Below the pieces are notes generated by a model that saw nothing but the letters and a program-made list of their open reading frames with translations, was not told the origin of the DNA and made no database searches. Of a DNA stretch of 5,770 bases, positions 1 through 5,559 are shown in pieces. A program made the position numbers and the translations under genes. Numbering within the stretch: the stretch's first letter is position 1; every line of letters begins with the position of its first letter. Origin of the DNA: Candidatus Poseidoniaceae archaeon (GTDB taxonomy: Archaea > Thermoplasmatota > Poseidoniia > Poseidoniales > Poseidoniaceae); NCBI GenBank assembly GCA_013330765.1, contig DUHU01000073.1:1-5770 (forward strand). Reading direction: 5' to 3'.

Positions 1-402
1 ACGTACCATTTCGTTCAAAGATACGCCGTTAACTTGAATCACTTTGTATCTGACTCCGGGTATGTCTCCGTACGAACGACCCATGCGGCCACCGATACCT
101 TCGACCATGACTTCGTCGTGTTCGTCAATGAAGTTGATGGCCCCGTCGCCGGGAGCGAACGCGGTGAGTTTGTTCCCGTTCTTGATGAGGGAGATTTTGA
201 CGGCCTTTCGGATCCCGCTGTTGGGCTGCTTGGCTTCGATACCGACCTTTTCGATCACGATACCCTTGGCCTGCGTCGAGCCACCGAGAGGGTCGTGGCG
301 CTCGCGGGTCTTCAGCATCCGCTTCTTGTAGCGTCGATCGGACCAGCGAAACTTCTGCCGATCTTTTGCCATCTTGGCACCAGCAAAGAGTCCCCGACCC
401 AC
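1..402 (-). CDS. rps12: 30S ribosomal protein uS12 (archaeal Rps12), 3' end cut by window edge
   Basis: Small-subunit ribosomal protein uS12, which lies at the decoding centre and helps monitor codon-anticodon pairing. The 134 residues visible include the universal signatures: [16 protein letters not shown] (about residues 47-62), [19 protein letters not shown] and [10 protein letters not shown] (112-121). The N-terminal FAGAK segment and the overall layout match the archaeal/eukaryotic branch (S23e), not bacterial S12. Archaeal homologues are about 140-150 residues, so only roughly ten C-terminal residues lie beyond position 1. I chose the GTG at 400-402 because a strong Shine-Dalgarno (GAGGTG, 408-413) sits 5 nt upstream and the added N-terminus [10 protein letters not shown] resembles family N-termini. 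An in-frame ATG at 370-372 is the alternative. Residue 63 is Gly in PNSG, where most family members have Ala. In archaea rps7 and EF-2 commonly follow, which would place them left of this window (inference). Confidence 0.97.
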   Translation of the reverse strand, partial: MGRGLFAGAKMAKDRQKFRWSDRRYKKRMLKTRERHDPLGGSTQAKGIVIEKVGIEAKQPNSGIRKAVKISLIKNGNKLTAFAPGDGAINFIDEHDEVMVEGIGGRMGRSYGDIPGVRYKVIQVNGVSLNEMVR

Positions 403-407
403 ATCAT

Positions 408-413
408 CACCTC
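408..413 (-). promoter_or_regulatory. Shine-Dalgarno site deciding the rps12 GTG start
   Basis: On the minus strand GAGGTG, extended to GAGGTGAT, lies 5 nt before the GTG at 400-402. This spacing is optimal for that codon and too long (about 35 nt) for the downstream ATG at 370-372, so it favours the GTG start. Confidence 0.75.
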
Positions 414-441
414 ATTGAAGCACGTCGCCCACCGACGCCCC

Positions 442-451
442 CTATATCAAA
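442..451 (-). promoter_or_regulatory. TATA-like element in the divergent rps12/ubiD intergenic region
   Basis: This is the most AT-rich patch of the 117-nt gap (403-519). It reads TTTGATATAG on the minus strand and CTATATCAAA on the plus strand. For rps12 it lies 40 nt before the start codon, so a transcript beginning about 25 nt downstream would have a short leader holding just the Shine-Dalgarno, as expected for an archaeal ribosomal gene. For the plus operon it lies about 70 nt before the ATG, giving a longer leader. I see no clear purine-rich BRE. The orientation and function are inferred. Confidence 0.35.
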
Positions 452-519
452 GCCGCGATGAGGTTGATTGGTCCACATTCGTCCGTGACGTTGAAGCCTT
501 GCCGCCTTGAGGAGCAACC

Positions 520-1797
520 ATGGCGTTCAGAGACCACCTCGACGCGGCGGTCACCGTGACCGAACCGGTCAGCCTTGTGCACGGCCTTTGGCGATGGTCG
601 TACGCCAACTCAGGAGCCATGGCGGTGTTCGATTCACTCGTCGAGGCTCCAGGCCACCGGGCCGCGGTCAACATGCTGACCCGGGACCGTTTGTGTGCGG
701 CCATCGGGATCGAACCCGAGGCCTACATCGACACCCTTGGCTGGGCCATGGCCAACCCGCAAGAACCGGTGCTTGTGTCAGAATCCGAGGCCGAGGTCTT
801 CGAAGTTCGACGCAACACGCCGCAACTCAGCACCTTGCCCATCCCCCATCATTGGCCCGAGGACGCTGGACGCTACATGTCCGCTTCCGTGATTGTGGCC
901 GACGACGGCAAGCGACGGAACATCAGTTTCCACCGTCAGCTCCTTCGTGACGACGAGCACCTCGTGGTCCGACTCGTGCCCCGTCACCTCAGGACCATGG
1001 TCGATGAAGCTCGGGCAGAAGGACGAGATGTCGACATCGCCATCGTCAACGCTCCTGACCCGGTCGTGCTTCTTGCAGCAGCATCGACCTTTGCGGAATT
1101 CCTCGATGAAATGACCGTCGCCGCAGCCCTCCATGAGCGCCTCTACAACCGACCCCTCCGCACGACCACGGCCCCAAACGGCGTGGTGATCCCCGCCGAC
1201 GCGGAATACGTCATGTGGGGTCGGATCACGCAAGACGACGATTCGGAAGGGCCCTACGTCGACATCACCGGAACGGTCGATGACGTGCGGCAACAACCCG
1301 TCATTCACGTCGAAGGCGTAAGCCACAGAAACGACCCCATTTTCCACGCCCTCATTCCCGGAGAAGCAGAGCACAAGACACTCATGGGCTTGCCACGGGC
1401 GCCGACCATCAAGGCCGCCGTCAACAAAGTGGTCAATTGCATCGACGTTCACATGTCGGAAGGCGGATGCGGATGGCTTGCCAGCGTCATCAAAATCCGT
1501 CGGGAGCATGAGGACGATCCAAAGAAGGCCATCGAAGCGGCCTTCCGCGGGCATCCTTCGATGAAATCCGTCACCGTGGTGGACGAAGACATCGACATCA
1601 CGGATCCGACGTCCGTGGAATGGGCCATGATGACCCGTTGGCAACCCGATCGGGACACGACCATCATTCGAGACCAGCGCGGTTCCTCGCTGGACCCTTC
1701 GCGTTACGAAGACGGTCGGACCTCGAAAGTGGGATTCGACGCCACGGTGCCGTGGGGTGCTGAGCCGAGTGCATTTTCCACGGTGCAACGACCCTGA
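520..1797 (+). CDS. ubiD: UbiD-family prenylated-FMN-dependent decarboxylase, candidate anhydromevalonate phosphate decarboxylase
   Basis: The 425-residue protein is full length for archaeal UbiD. Motifs in order: the cofactor/metal segment NISFHRQ (N134, R139), VVRLVPRHLR (H156), a DE pair (D196-E197) in the position of the third metal ligand, the active-site segment EGPYVDITGT (E243 and D248), the PGEAEHKTLMGLPR loop (280-293), and a C-terminal DRDTTIIRDQRGSSLDPS stretch (377-394). UbiD enzymes use prenylated FMN made by UbiX to (de)carboxylate unsaturated acids. The VDITGT form, with Asp replacing the second Glu of the E-R-E catalytic set, is what I recall for archaeal homologues. Archaeal UbiD proteins include trans-anhydromevalonate-5-phosphate decarboxylase of the modified mevalonate pathway, the most likely role here, but substrate cannot be read from sequence. 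The ATG has GAGGAG (509-514) 5 nt upstream. First gene of a three-gene operon; no ubiX in the window. Confidence 0.9.
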   Translation: MAFRDHLDAAVTVTEPVSLVHGLWRWSYANSGAMAVFDSLVEAPGHRAAVNMLTRDRLCAAIGIEPEAYIDTLGWAMANPQEPVLVSESEAEVFEVRRNTPQLSTLPIPHHWPEDAGRYMSASVIVADDGKRRNISFHRQLLRDDEHLVVRLVPRHLRTMVDEARAEGRDVDIAIVNAPDPVVLLAAASTFAEFLDEMTVAAALHERLYNRPLRTTTAPNGVVIPADAEYVMWGRITQDDDSEGPYVDITGTVDDVRQQPVIHVEGVSHRNDPIFHALIPGEAEHKTLMGLPRAPTIKAAVNKVVNCIDVHMSEGGCGWLASVIKIRREHEDDPKKAIEAAFRGHPSMKSVTVVDEDIDITDPTSVEWAMMTRWQPDRDTTIIRDQRGSSLDPSRYEDGRTSKVGFDATVPWGAEPSAFSTVQRP

Positions 1798-1806
1798 GGT
1801 GCACCC

Positions 1807-2820
1807 ATGGCGGACGATCTTGAGACCCGCCTCCAACATCCACGCCGCCACCTTGGCGACCGCCATTTGGCCCAAGCGCGAAAATTTCTGAAATTGGCAG
1901 AACGTGACCCTGAGCGCGCTTTGGGCAATTTGGACTGGGCCGAACAACATGCCCGGCAAGCCCTGCTCTACGATTTTACGCAGGCCGACGCGTGGAGGTT
2001 GCTCATCGACCTCAAGCACCGTGTCGAAGACGAAGCCGGTGTTCACGCCGTCTTGGAAGACCTGTTCATCGTGCTGGGGCGGGACCCGGACCGTGCCGCA
2101 CAATTGAGAGGCGTGACCTTGCTCCCCGTGGCGGCGGAATTGTTGGAAGCCGCCTTCCTGCAAGACCCACTTGATGCAGATGCATGGTGGACGCAGTTGA
2201 CCGATGGTGCCCACGTGGAAGAAGCGTTGAACGAATTTGCAACTCGGTGCCGTCGCCTTGACTTCACCGACGCGAGGGCTTCCGTGATTTTCGCTCGACG
2301 ACTCATCCGTGTCCGGACCAAGGACGAGGACTTGTTTGTCGAATTGTCAACGCACCTCCTGGCTCATCGACCACAAAATCACGAGCTCTGGCTCGATCTT
2401 GGGCGATTGCATGAAACGCGGGAGCGTTACAATGAGGCATGGCTGTGCTACGACCACGTCCAAACCCTGCGACCTCATATGGATGTCCGAGACCGTTTCC
2501 AAGCGCGCCTCAACGCGGGTTTGGACGGGGAGGATCAAGCACCTTGGTCGCCACCCGACGTGGACACACGGCAACGTTTCCTCACCGCCATGATGGACCT
2601 CCGCACGAGGATTGCCCCCGCGGTGGAGCGCTTACCGGAACCCGCCCCTGACGAGGAAGTCAAGGCACGTGACCCTGTGTTGGTCAACATCGAATCGCTC
2701 CTCGAACAGGGTGAACATGCCCAGGCGTTCTTCCTCGCACGCCGAGCGCTTGCGAGCGGGGAAACGTGGGCCAAAGACCTGCTTGATCGAGCAAGGGCGG
2801 GAATGGAGGAGCCGTTGTGA
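1807..2820 (+). CDS. TPR-like alpha-helical repeat protein, function unknown
   Basis: A soluble-looking 337-residue protein with no signal peptide or membrane segment. The clearest repeat is at residues 192-225, where the TPR pattern fits: W195, L198, G199, A211, Y215 and P223 occupy the W4, L7, G8, A20, F24 and P32 positions. A second probable repeat covers residues 37-70 (AEQHARQALLYDFTQADAW), and degenerate helical pairs fill 105-180 and 290-330. A proline- and acid-rich linker (about 240-285) separates the last helices. TPR arrays usually hold protein partners, so this is more likely a scaffold than an enzyme. The ATG follows the ubiD stop by 9 nt, with GAGGTG (1796-1801) overlapping that stop. 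Its end overlaps the Nudix gene by 4 nt, so the three genes are probably co-translated. I do not recognise a named family. Confidence 0.85.
   Translation: MADDLETRLQHPRRHLGDRHLAQARKFLKLAERDPERALGNLDWAEQHARQALLYDFTQADAWRLLIDLKHRVEDEAGVHAVLEDLFIVLGRDPDRAAQLRGVTLLPVAAELLEAAFLQDPLDADAWWTQLTDGAHVEEALNEFATRCRRLDFTDARASVIFARRLIRVRTKDEDLFVELSTHLLAHRPQNHELWLDLGRLHETRERYNEAWLCYDHVQTLRPHMDVRDRFQARLNAGLDGEDQAPWSPPDVDTRQRFLTAMMDLRTRIAPAVERLPEPAPDEEVKARDPVLVNIESLLEQGEHAQAFFLARRALASGETWAKDLLDRARAGMEEPL
2805..2811 (+). promoter_or_regulatory. Strong Shine-Dalgarno for the Nudix GTG start
   Basis: GGAGGAG lies inside the end of the upstream TPR-like gene and 5 nt before the GTG at 2817-2819. It supports GTG as the start and indicates translational coupling across the GTGA overlap. 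Confidence 0.8.
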
Positions 2821-3221
2821 TTCGTTTCGTGCTCGCTTGGGCCGTCGAGCAAAACGACCCCTTGTTGCCCCTCGGCCAAGGTGGACGTCTGCTGCTTGTG
2901 CGGCATCCAGAACGTGGCTGGGAGTTTCCCGGAGGGCGCATCGAAGAGGGAGAAAGTCCTGAGGAAGCCATGCACAGGGAATTGCTTGAGGAGACCGGTC
3001 GGCGAGGAACGGTCATCGCATGGAACACGGATTACTACGAACAAGGTTGGGTCGCCCTCATTCGACTCGAGGCTGGGCAGGAGGCTGTCGACGACGAGCA
3101 CGTGACGGAAACGAAGTTCTGGGACCACGTCCCCCCATTGGAGACGTGGGATGCAAATGAGTTCTCAGACCTCGGTCATTGGGTCGAGGGCGTGCATCGT
3201 GAGTTGAGCCATCCGTTGTGA
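2817..3221 (+). CDS. Small Nudix hydrolase
   Basis: A 134-residue single-domain Nudix protein, typical of the family's small members. The Nudix box (consensus GX5EX7REUXEEXGU) runs from G40 to R62: G40, E46, R54, E55, L56, E58, E59 and G61 all match, and these glutamates bind the Mg2+ used to hydrolyse a nucleoside diphosphate linked to another group. The last position is Arg62 rather than the usual aliphatic residue. The preceding WEFPGGRIE strand-loop is also classic. Substrate is not predictable: candidates are (oxidised) NTPs, ADP-ribose-type compounds or other nucleotide derivatives. The GTG start overlaps the upstream stop by 4 nt and has GGAGGAG 5 nt ahead. It is the last gene of the ubiD operon, and its final 57 nt overlap the convergent minus-strand gene. 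Confidence 0.92.
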   Translation: MIRFVLAWAVEQNDPLLPLGQGGRLLLVRHPERGWEFPGGRIEEGESPEEAMHRELLEETGRRGTVIAWNTDYYEQGWVALIRLEAGQEAVDDEHVTETKFWDHVPPLETWDANEFSDLGHWVEGVHRELSHPL

Positions 3222-4223
3222 CCAAGCTTCGGCTTGGTCGGATTCAACGTGCTGCATCACCGCGCACAACATCGGATCCTCAACGCCATCGTAGGCCCCG
3301 CACAGGTGTTCGATGATGTCCAGGCGTTCGTACCGAGCCGCCAGCAGGGCCACGGCCCGGAGGTCCGGACGTTCTGGGCCGTCAATACGGTCGCCGCACG
3401 CTTTCGCGCACCAAGCCAGGACTTTTTCGGCTTCAGAACGGAGGACAGCAGGCACGGGGGCTTGATCTCCAATGTTTCTTGGAGCCGCTTCTTCGACTTG
3501 CTTCGTCATTGGATCAGCATCGTCCGAAAGGTGCTCTTCGGCCATGTCGACAAAGGTCGTCCCTGCTTCGATGGCCAACATCCGCTGACCGGCAAGGATG
3601 GCGTACGTGTGGGAAATCCAAAGCAAACGAAGGGCGTCGAACATTTGGCCCAAATCCCCGTAAATCCTCCCTGCAGAGAGACGGGAGATGGCGATTGACT
3701 CGTTGGCATGACCGGCGGACCGGGACATTTCGCCATAGACTTGGAGCGCCATGACCTGCTCCCCTAACGACAAATGGAAAGCCGCCTTGTTCAAGAGGGT
3801 CAAATCATGGTCGCGTGAGGCTTTGCCCACGGATTTCAACCGCGTTTCTGCCCACGTGAGGTCCTCTCGCGCGCCCTCATGGTCTCCTTGTTCAAATCGA
3901 AACAGGCCACGTTCCATGCGGACACGCCCTTCGAGCCCGAGATCTCGCGTCTCCTGGGTGGAACAAACAGAGAGCGCAGCCTCGATGACGACTTCGTCCA
4001 ACGTACCCCGAGCCACACGAATCCGAACCATTTCCAAGACGGCGGATTGGGCCGGAGACAATTGATTCGACCACACATCGACCAAATCCAATTCGCCCAT
4101 GAAGACCGCCGCCTCGCAGAGGTGCAGCCAATCTTCGACGCCTGCCTCGTCCATCCAGGCCTTGACGTCGTCCAAATCGGCTCCGTTTCTTGCCTTGATA
4201 ATCACGGATTCCGGACCACGCAT
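3165..4223 (-). CDS. TPR-like alpha-helical repeat protein, function unknown
   Basis: A 352-residue, mostly helical protein without signal peptide or membrane segments. Helix-turn-helix pairs of TPR spacing are visible at about residues 98-130 (GLFRFEQGDHEGAREDLTWAE), 140-172 (NKAAFHLSLGEQVMALQVYGEM) and 178-212 (RIYGDLGQMFDALRLLW). An acidic linker lies around 227-247, followed by further helices 262-306. The repeats resemble those of proteins that bind peptide or protein partners, but no catalytic motif is visible. The ATG at 4221-4223 overlaps the upstream DHH stop as TGATG, and GGAGGTGAT at the end of that gene supplies the ribosome site, so expression is probably coupled to it. It is the last visible gene of the pcc1 operon. 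Its 3' end runs 57 nt into the Nudix gene on the other strand. Similar size and architecture to the plus-strand TPR-like protein, but I see no obvious sequence identity. Confidence 0.85.
   Translation of the reverse strand: MRGPESVIIKARNGADLDDVKAWMDEAGVEDWLHLCEAAVFMGELDLVDVWSNQLSPAQSAVLEMVRIRVARGTLDEVVIEAALSVCSTQETRDLGLEGRVRMERGLFRFEQGDHEGAREDLTWAETRLKSVGKASRDHDLTLLNKAAFHLSLGEQVMALQVYGEMSRSAGHANESIAISRLSAGRIYGDLGQMFDALRLLWISHTYAILAGQRMLAIEAGTTFVDMAEEHLSDDADPMTKQVEEAAPRNIGDQAPVPAVLRSEAEKVLAWCAKACGDRIDGPERPDLRAVALLAARYERLDIIEHLCGAYDGVEDPMLCAVMQHVESDQAEAWSQRMAQLTMHALDPMTEV
3219..3240 (+). terminator. cUUCGg hairpin at the Nudix stop codon, possible operon 3' end
   Basis: Starting within the TGA stop, GACCAAGC pairs with GCTTGGTC across a TTCG loop: 8 Watson-Crick pairs (3220-3227 with 3232-3239) plus a terminal T-G wobble. 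On the plus transcript the loop is C(UUCG)G, an exceptionally stable tetraloop. No T-run follows, so it is not a canonical archaeal U-tract terminator; it may instead define or protect the 3' end. It lies inside the coding region of the convergent gene, where it encodes DQAEAWS. Confidence 0.35.
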
Positions 4224-5224
4224 CAGCGCATCACCTCCGCACGAGACGTGGAAGCCACGGCCGCAAGAGCTGCGGTCTCAGCCGCCACCCGATCGAGGGC
4301 GGAGGTCCAACCGGCAGCGCCATCGTGGCCACCGCCTTCGCCGCCATGGACTTCGGCCAGGCCTTCGAAAAGACGCCCAAGGTGCAAACCTTGGCGGCAT
4401 GCATTGGCGCGCGCACGGCCCGTCACCCGGGTCTTGCCGTCGCGGTGTCGCACGACAAAGCAAACGTCGGCTCCGGTTCCAAGCAGGAGCGAAGCAAGCC
4501 GTCCCTCAAGGGTCCCTGCGCGCGTGGTGATCAATCGCCATGCGCCCGCATCGGTGGTGCTTGCACGCTGCAAGCCTTTCACCAATGCACCATGATCGCT
4601 TGAGGTGAGGTCAACATCGCTCTCGATGCGGTCGACCAAAGCACGGTAATCCATGCCCTCGCCCTCCAAAAGGGCCACAGCAGATTGGAACGACGAGGAC
4701 CCCGCGTGCTTGAAGCGACCCGTATCGGTGATCAATCCAGCCATCAACAAACGTCGTACCGGCAAGGTCAGTGCTTCGGGTTGATGACGACCAAGGTACG
4801 CCGTGACGATTTCTGTGGTGGCCGACACGGGCCATCGCAGGCTCAAATCTGCCTCGCCAAGCGTCCATCCGTCGGTGGCGTGGTGGTCCAAAACGCACAA
4901 GGGCACACCGTCGGGCAAATCCAAATCGAGTTGGCTTGGTGCAGCTGCGTCGACCACCACGATACCACCGAGGGCCGTGGGCCAAGCCGTTGGACGACTC
5001 AACCGGCGAAATGGAGCCTGCTCTTCATCCAACAAGCGCTTGGCCAAACGGCCAAGATGACGGCCACACGCCATGGCCTGGGGCAATGCGGAGGCCAATC
5101 CCACGGCAGAAGCCACGGTGTCCATGTCGCCGTTGGCACCACACACCACGGGAACGGCTCCACGTTCACCCGCGGCCTTGAGCCACGAATGAAGTCGATC
5201 GAGGTCCGCTTCGGAAGTCGTCAC
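4223..5224 (-). CDS. DHH/DHHA1 family phosphoesterase (NrnA-like size)
   Basis: A 333-residue protein with the two-domain layout of DHH phosphoesterases, which use two Mn2+ ions to hydrolyse phosphodiesters in short oligonucleotides, cyclic dinucleotides or pAp. DHH domain motifs: motif I CGANGDMDTVAS (28-39, D33 and D35), motif II VVVDAA (D92), motif III LDHH (D113-H115) and motif IV LITDTGRF (D167). The C-terminal DHHA1 domain carries the substrate loop GGGHDGAAG (297-305). The first residue of motif I, normally His, is Gly29 here. Length fits NrnA-type oligoribonuclease/pAp phosphatase better than longer RecJ or GAN nucleases. The GTG start overlaps the prefoldin stop by 4 nt (GTGA) with GAGGGA (5230-5235) 5 nt upstream. 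Position after pcc1 and pfdB suggests an RNA-related role (inference). Confidence 0.9.
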   Translation of the reverse strand: MTTSEADLDRLHSWLKAAGERGAVPVVCGANGDMDTVASAVGLASALPQAMACGRHLGRLAKRLLDEEQAPFRRLSRPTAWPTALGGIVVVDAAAPSQLDLDLPDGVPLCVLDHHATDGWTLGEADLSLRWPVSATTEIVTAYLGRHQPEALTLPVRRLLMAGLITDTGRFKHAGSSSFQSAVALLEGEGMDYRALVDRIESDVDLTSSDHGALVKGLQRASTTDAGAWRLITTRAGTLEGRLASLLLGTGADVCFVVRHRDGKTRVTGRARANACRQGLHLGRLFEGLAEVHGGEGGGHDGAAGWTSALDRVAAETAALAAVASTSRAEVMR

Positions 5225-5535
5225 GCAGATCCCTCGAGGTCCTTGCGCATCGTTTCGTAGGCTTCGATGAGCCGGGCTTCGTGTTCTGTGAGACGGGTCA
5301 GGTGCTCTTGCAAACGAGCGTGGCTCGTCTTGAGATCGTTCATGAGTCCTTCGCGGTCACCCACCTCGATGAGCACGCCACCGAGGTGACGATGCAAGGC
5401 CAGACCTTCCGGTTGGGCTTCGACGGCCGAGATGGTGCCTTCCAACTCGGCCACCTGGTTCCGAACCGTGGCGACTTGCTGGCGCGCAGCTTGGACTTCC
5501 CCGACCACGACTTGGAGACGCTCGAGTTCGCTCAT
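5221..5535 (-). CDS. pfdB: Prefoldin subunit beta
   Basis: Archaeal prefoldin is an alpha2-beta4 jellyfish-shaped chaperone that captures unfolded chains and passes them to the thermosome. This 104-residue protein has the beta-subunit layout: an N-terminal coiled coil (about 1-40, heptad-like ELERLQVVVGEVQAARQQV), a central beta-hairpin region with HRHLGGVLIEVGDREGLMNDL (48-68), and a C-terminal coiled coil (about 69-100). I chose the ATG at 5533-5535 because it gives a family-typical N-terminal helix and avoids overlap with pcc1. In-frame upstream starts (ATG at 5587-5589, TTG at 5596-5598) would add about 18-21 residues not coiled-coil-like and would run into pcc1. No good Shine-Dalgarno lies at normal spacing before the chosen ATG; the nearest purine run, GAGGGG, is locked in a hairpin 9 nt upstream. 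Start less certain than identity. Confidence 0.88.
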   Translation of the reverse strand: MSELERLQVVVGEVQAARQQVATVRNQVAELEGTISAVEAQPEGLALHRHLGGVLIEVGDREGLMNDLKTSHARLQEHLTRLTEHEARLIEAYETMRKDLEGSA

Positions 5536-5544
5536 GGTCCGACG

Positions 5545-5559
5545 GAGGGGAGGCCCCTC
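5545..5559 (-). other. GC-rich hairpin between pcc1 stop and pfdB start
   Basis: On the minus strand GAGGGG pairs perfectly with CCCCTC across a 3-nt CCT loop. It begins inside the pcc1 TGA stop and ends 9 nt before the pfdB ATG. The only Shine-Dalgarno-like run near pfdB (GAGGGG) forms its 5' arm, so ribosomes terminating at pcc1 may be needed to open it. Confidence 0.4.

Noticed and set aside
34..510. A 158-codon plus-strand open frame over rps12 and the intergenic gap
   Set aside because: It is antisense to the highly conserved uS12 gene, and no domain is visible in its translation.
447..704. A minus-strand open frame that could put a small gene upstream of rps12
   Set aside because: It lies mostly antisense to the ubiD N-terminus, carries no recognisable motif, and would swallow the intergenic promoter region.
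778..2214. A 478-codon open frame on the minus strand, antisense to ubiD and the TPR-like gene
   Set aside because: It lies opposite a gene with clear UbiD motifs and spans the ubiD/TPR junction. Its translation has no recognisable motif and is rich in His, Gly, Val and Arg, as expected from the complement of a GC-rich coding frame.
2817..3221. Nudix protein as a type I isopentenyl diphosphate isomerase acting with UbiD
   Set aside because: The idea is attractive because both could serve isoprenoid synthesis, but at 134 residues it is shorter than type I Idi proteins, its Nudix box is the standard nucleotide-hydrolase form, and I do not see Idi-specific catalytic Cys/Glu motifs.
3879..4595. 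A 238-codon plus-strand open frame across the TPR-like/DHH junction
   Set aside because: It runs antisense to two supported genes; the translation is low-complexity (Arg, Ser, Pro, Ala) in its second half, typical of a shadow frame.
4223..5224. DHH protein as the replisome nuclease GAN or a RecJ exonuclease
   Set aside because: At 333 residues it is much shorter than those proteins and has only DHH plus DHHA1, without the extra insert or OB domain. NrnA-like is the safer description.
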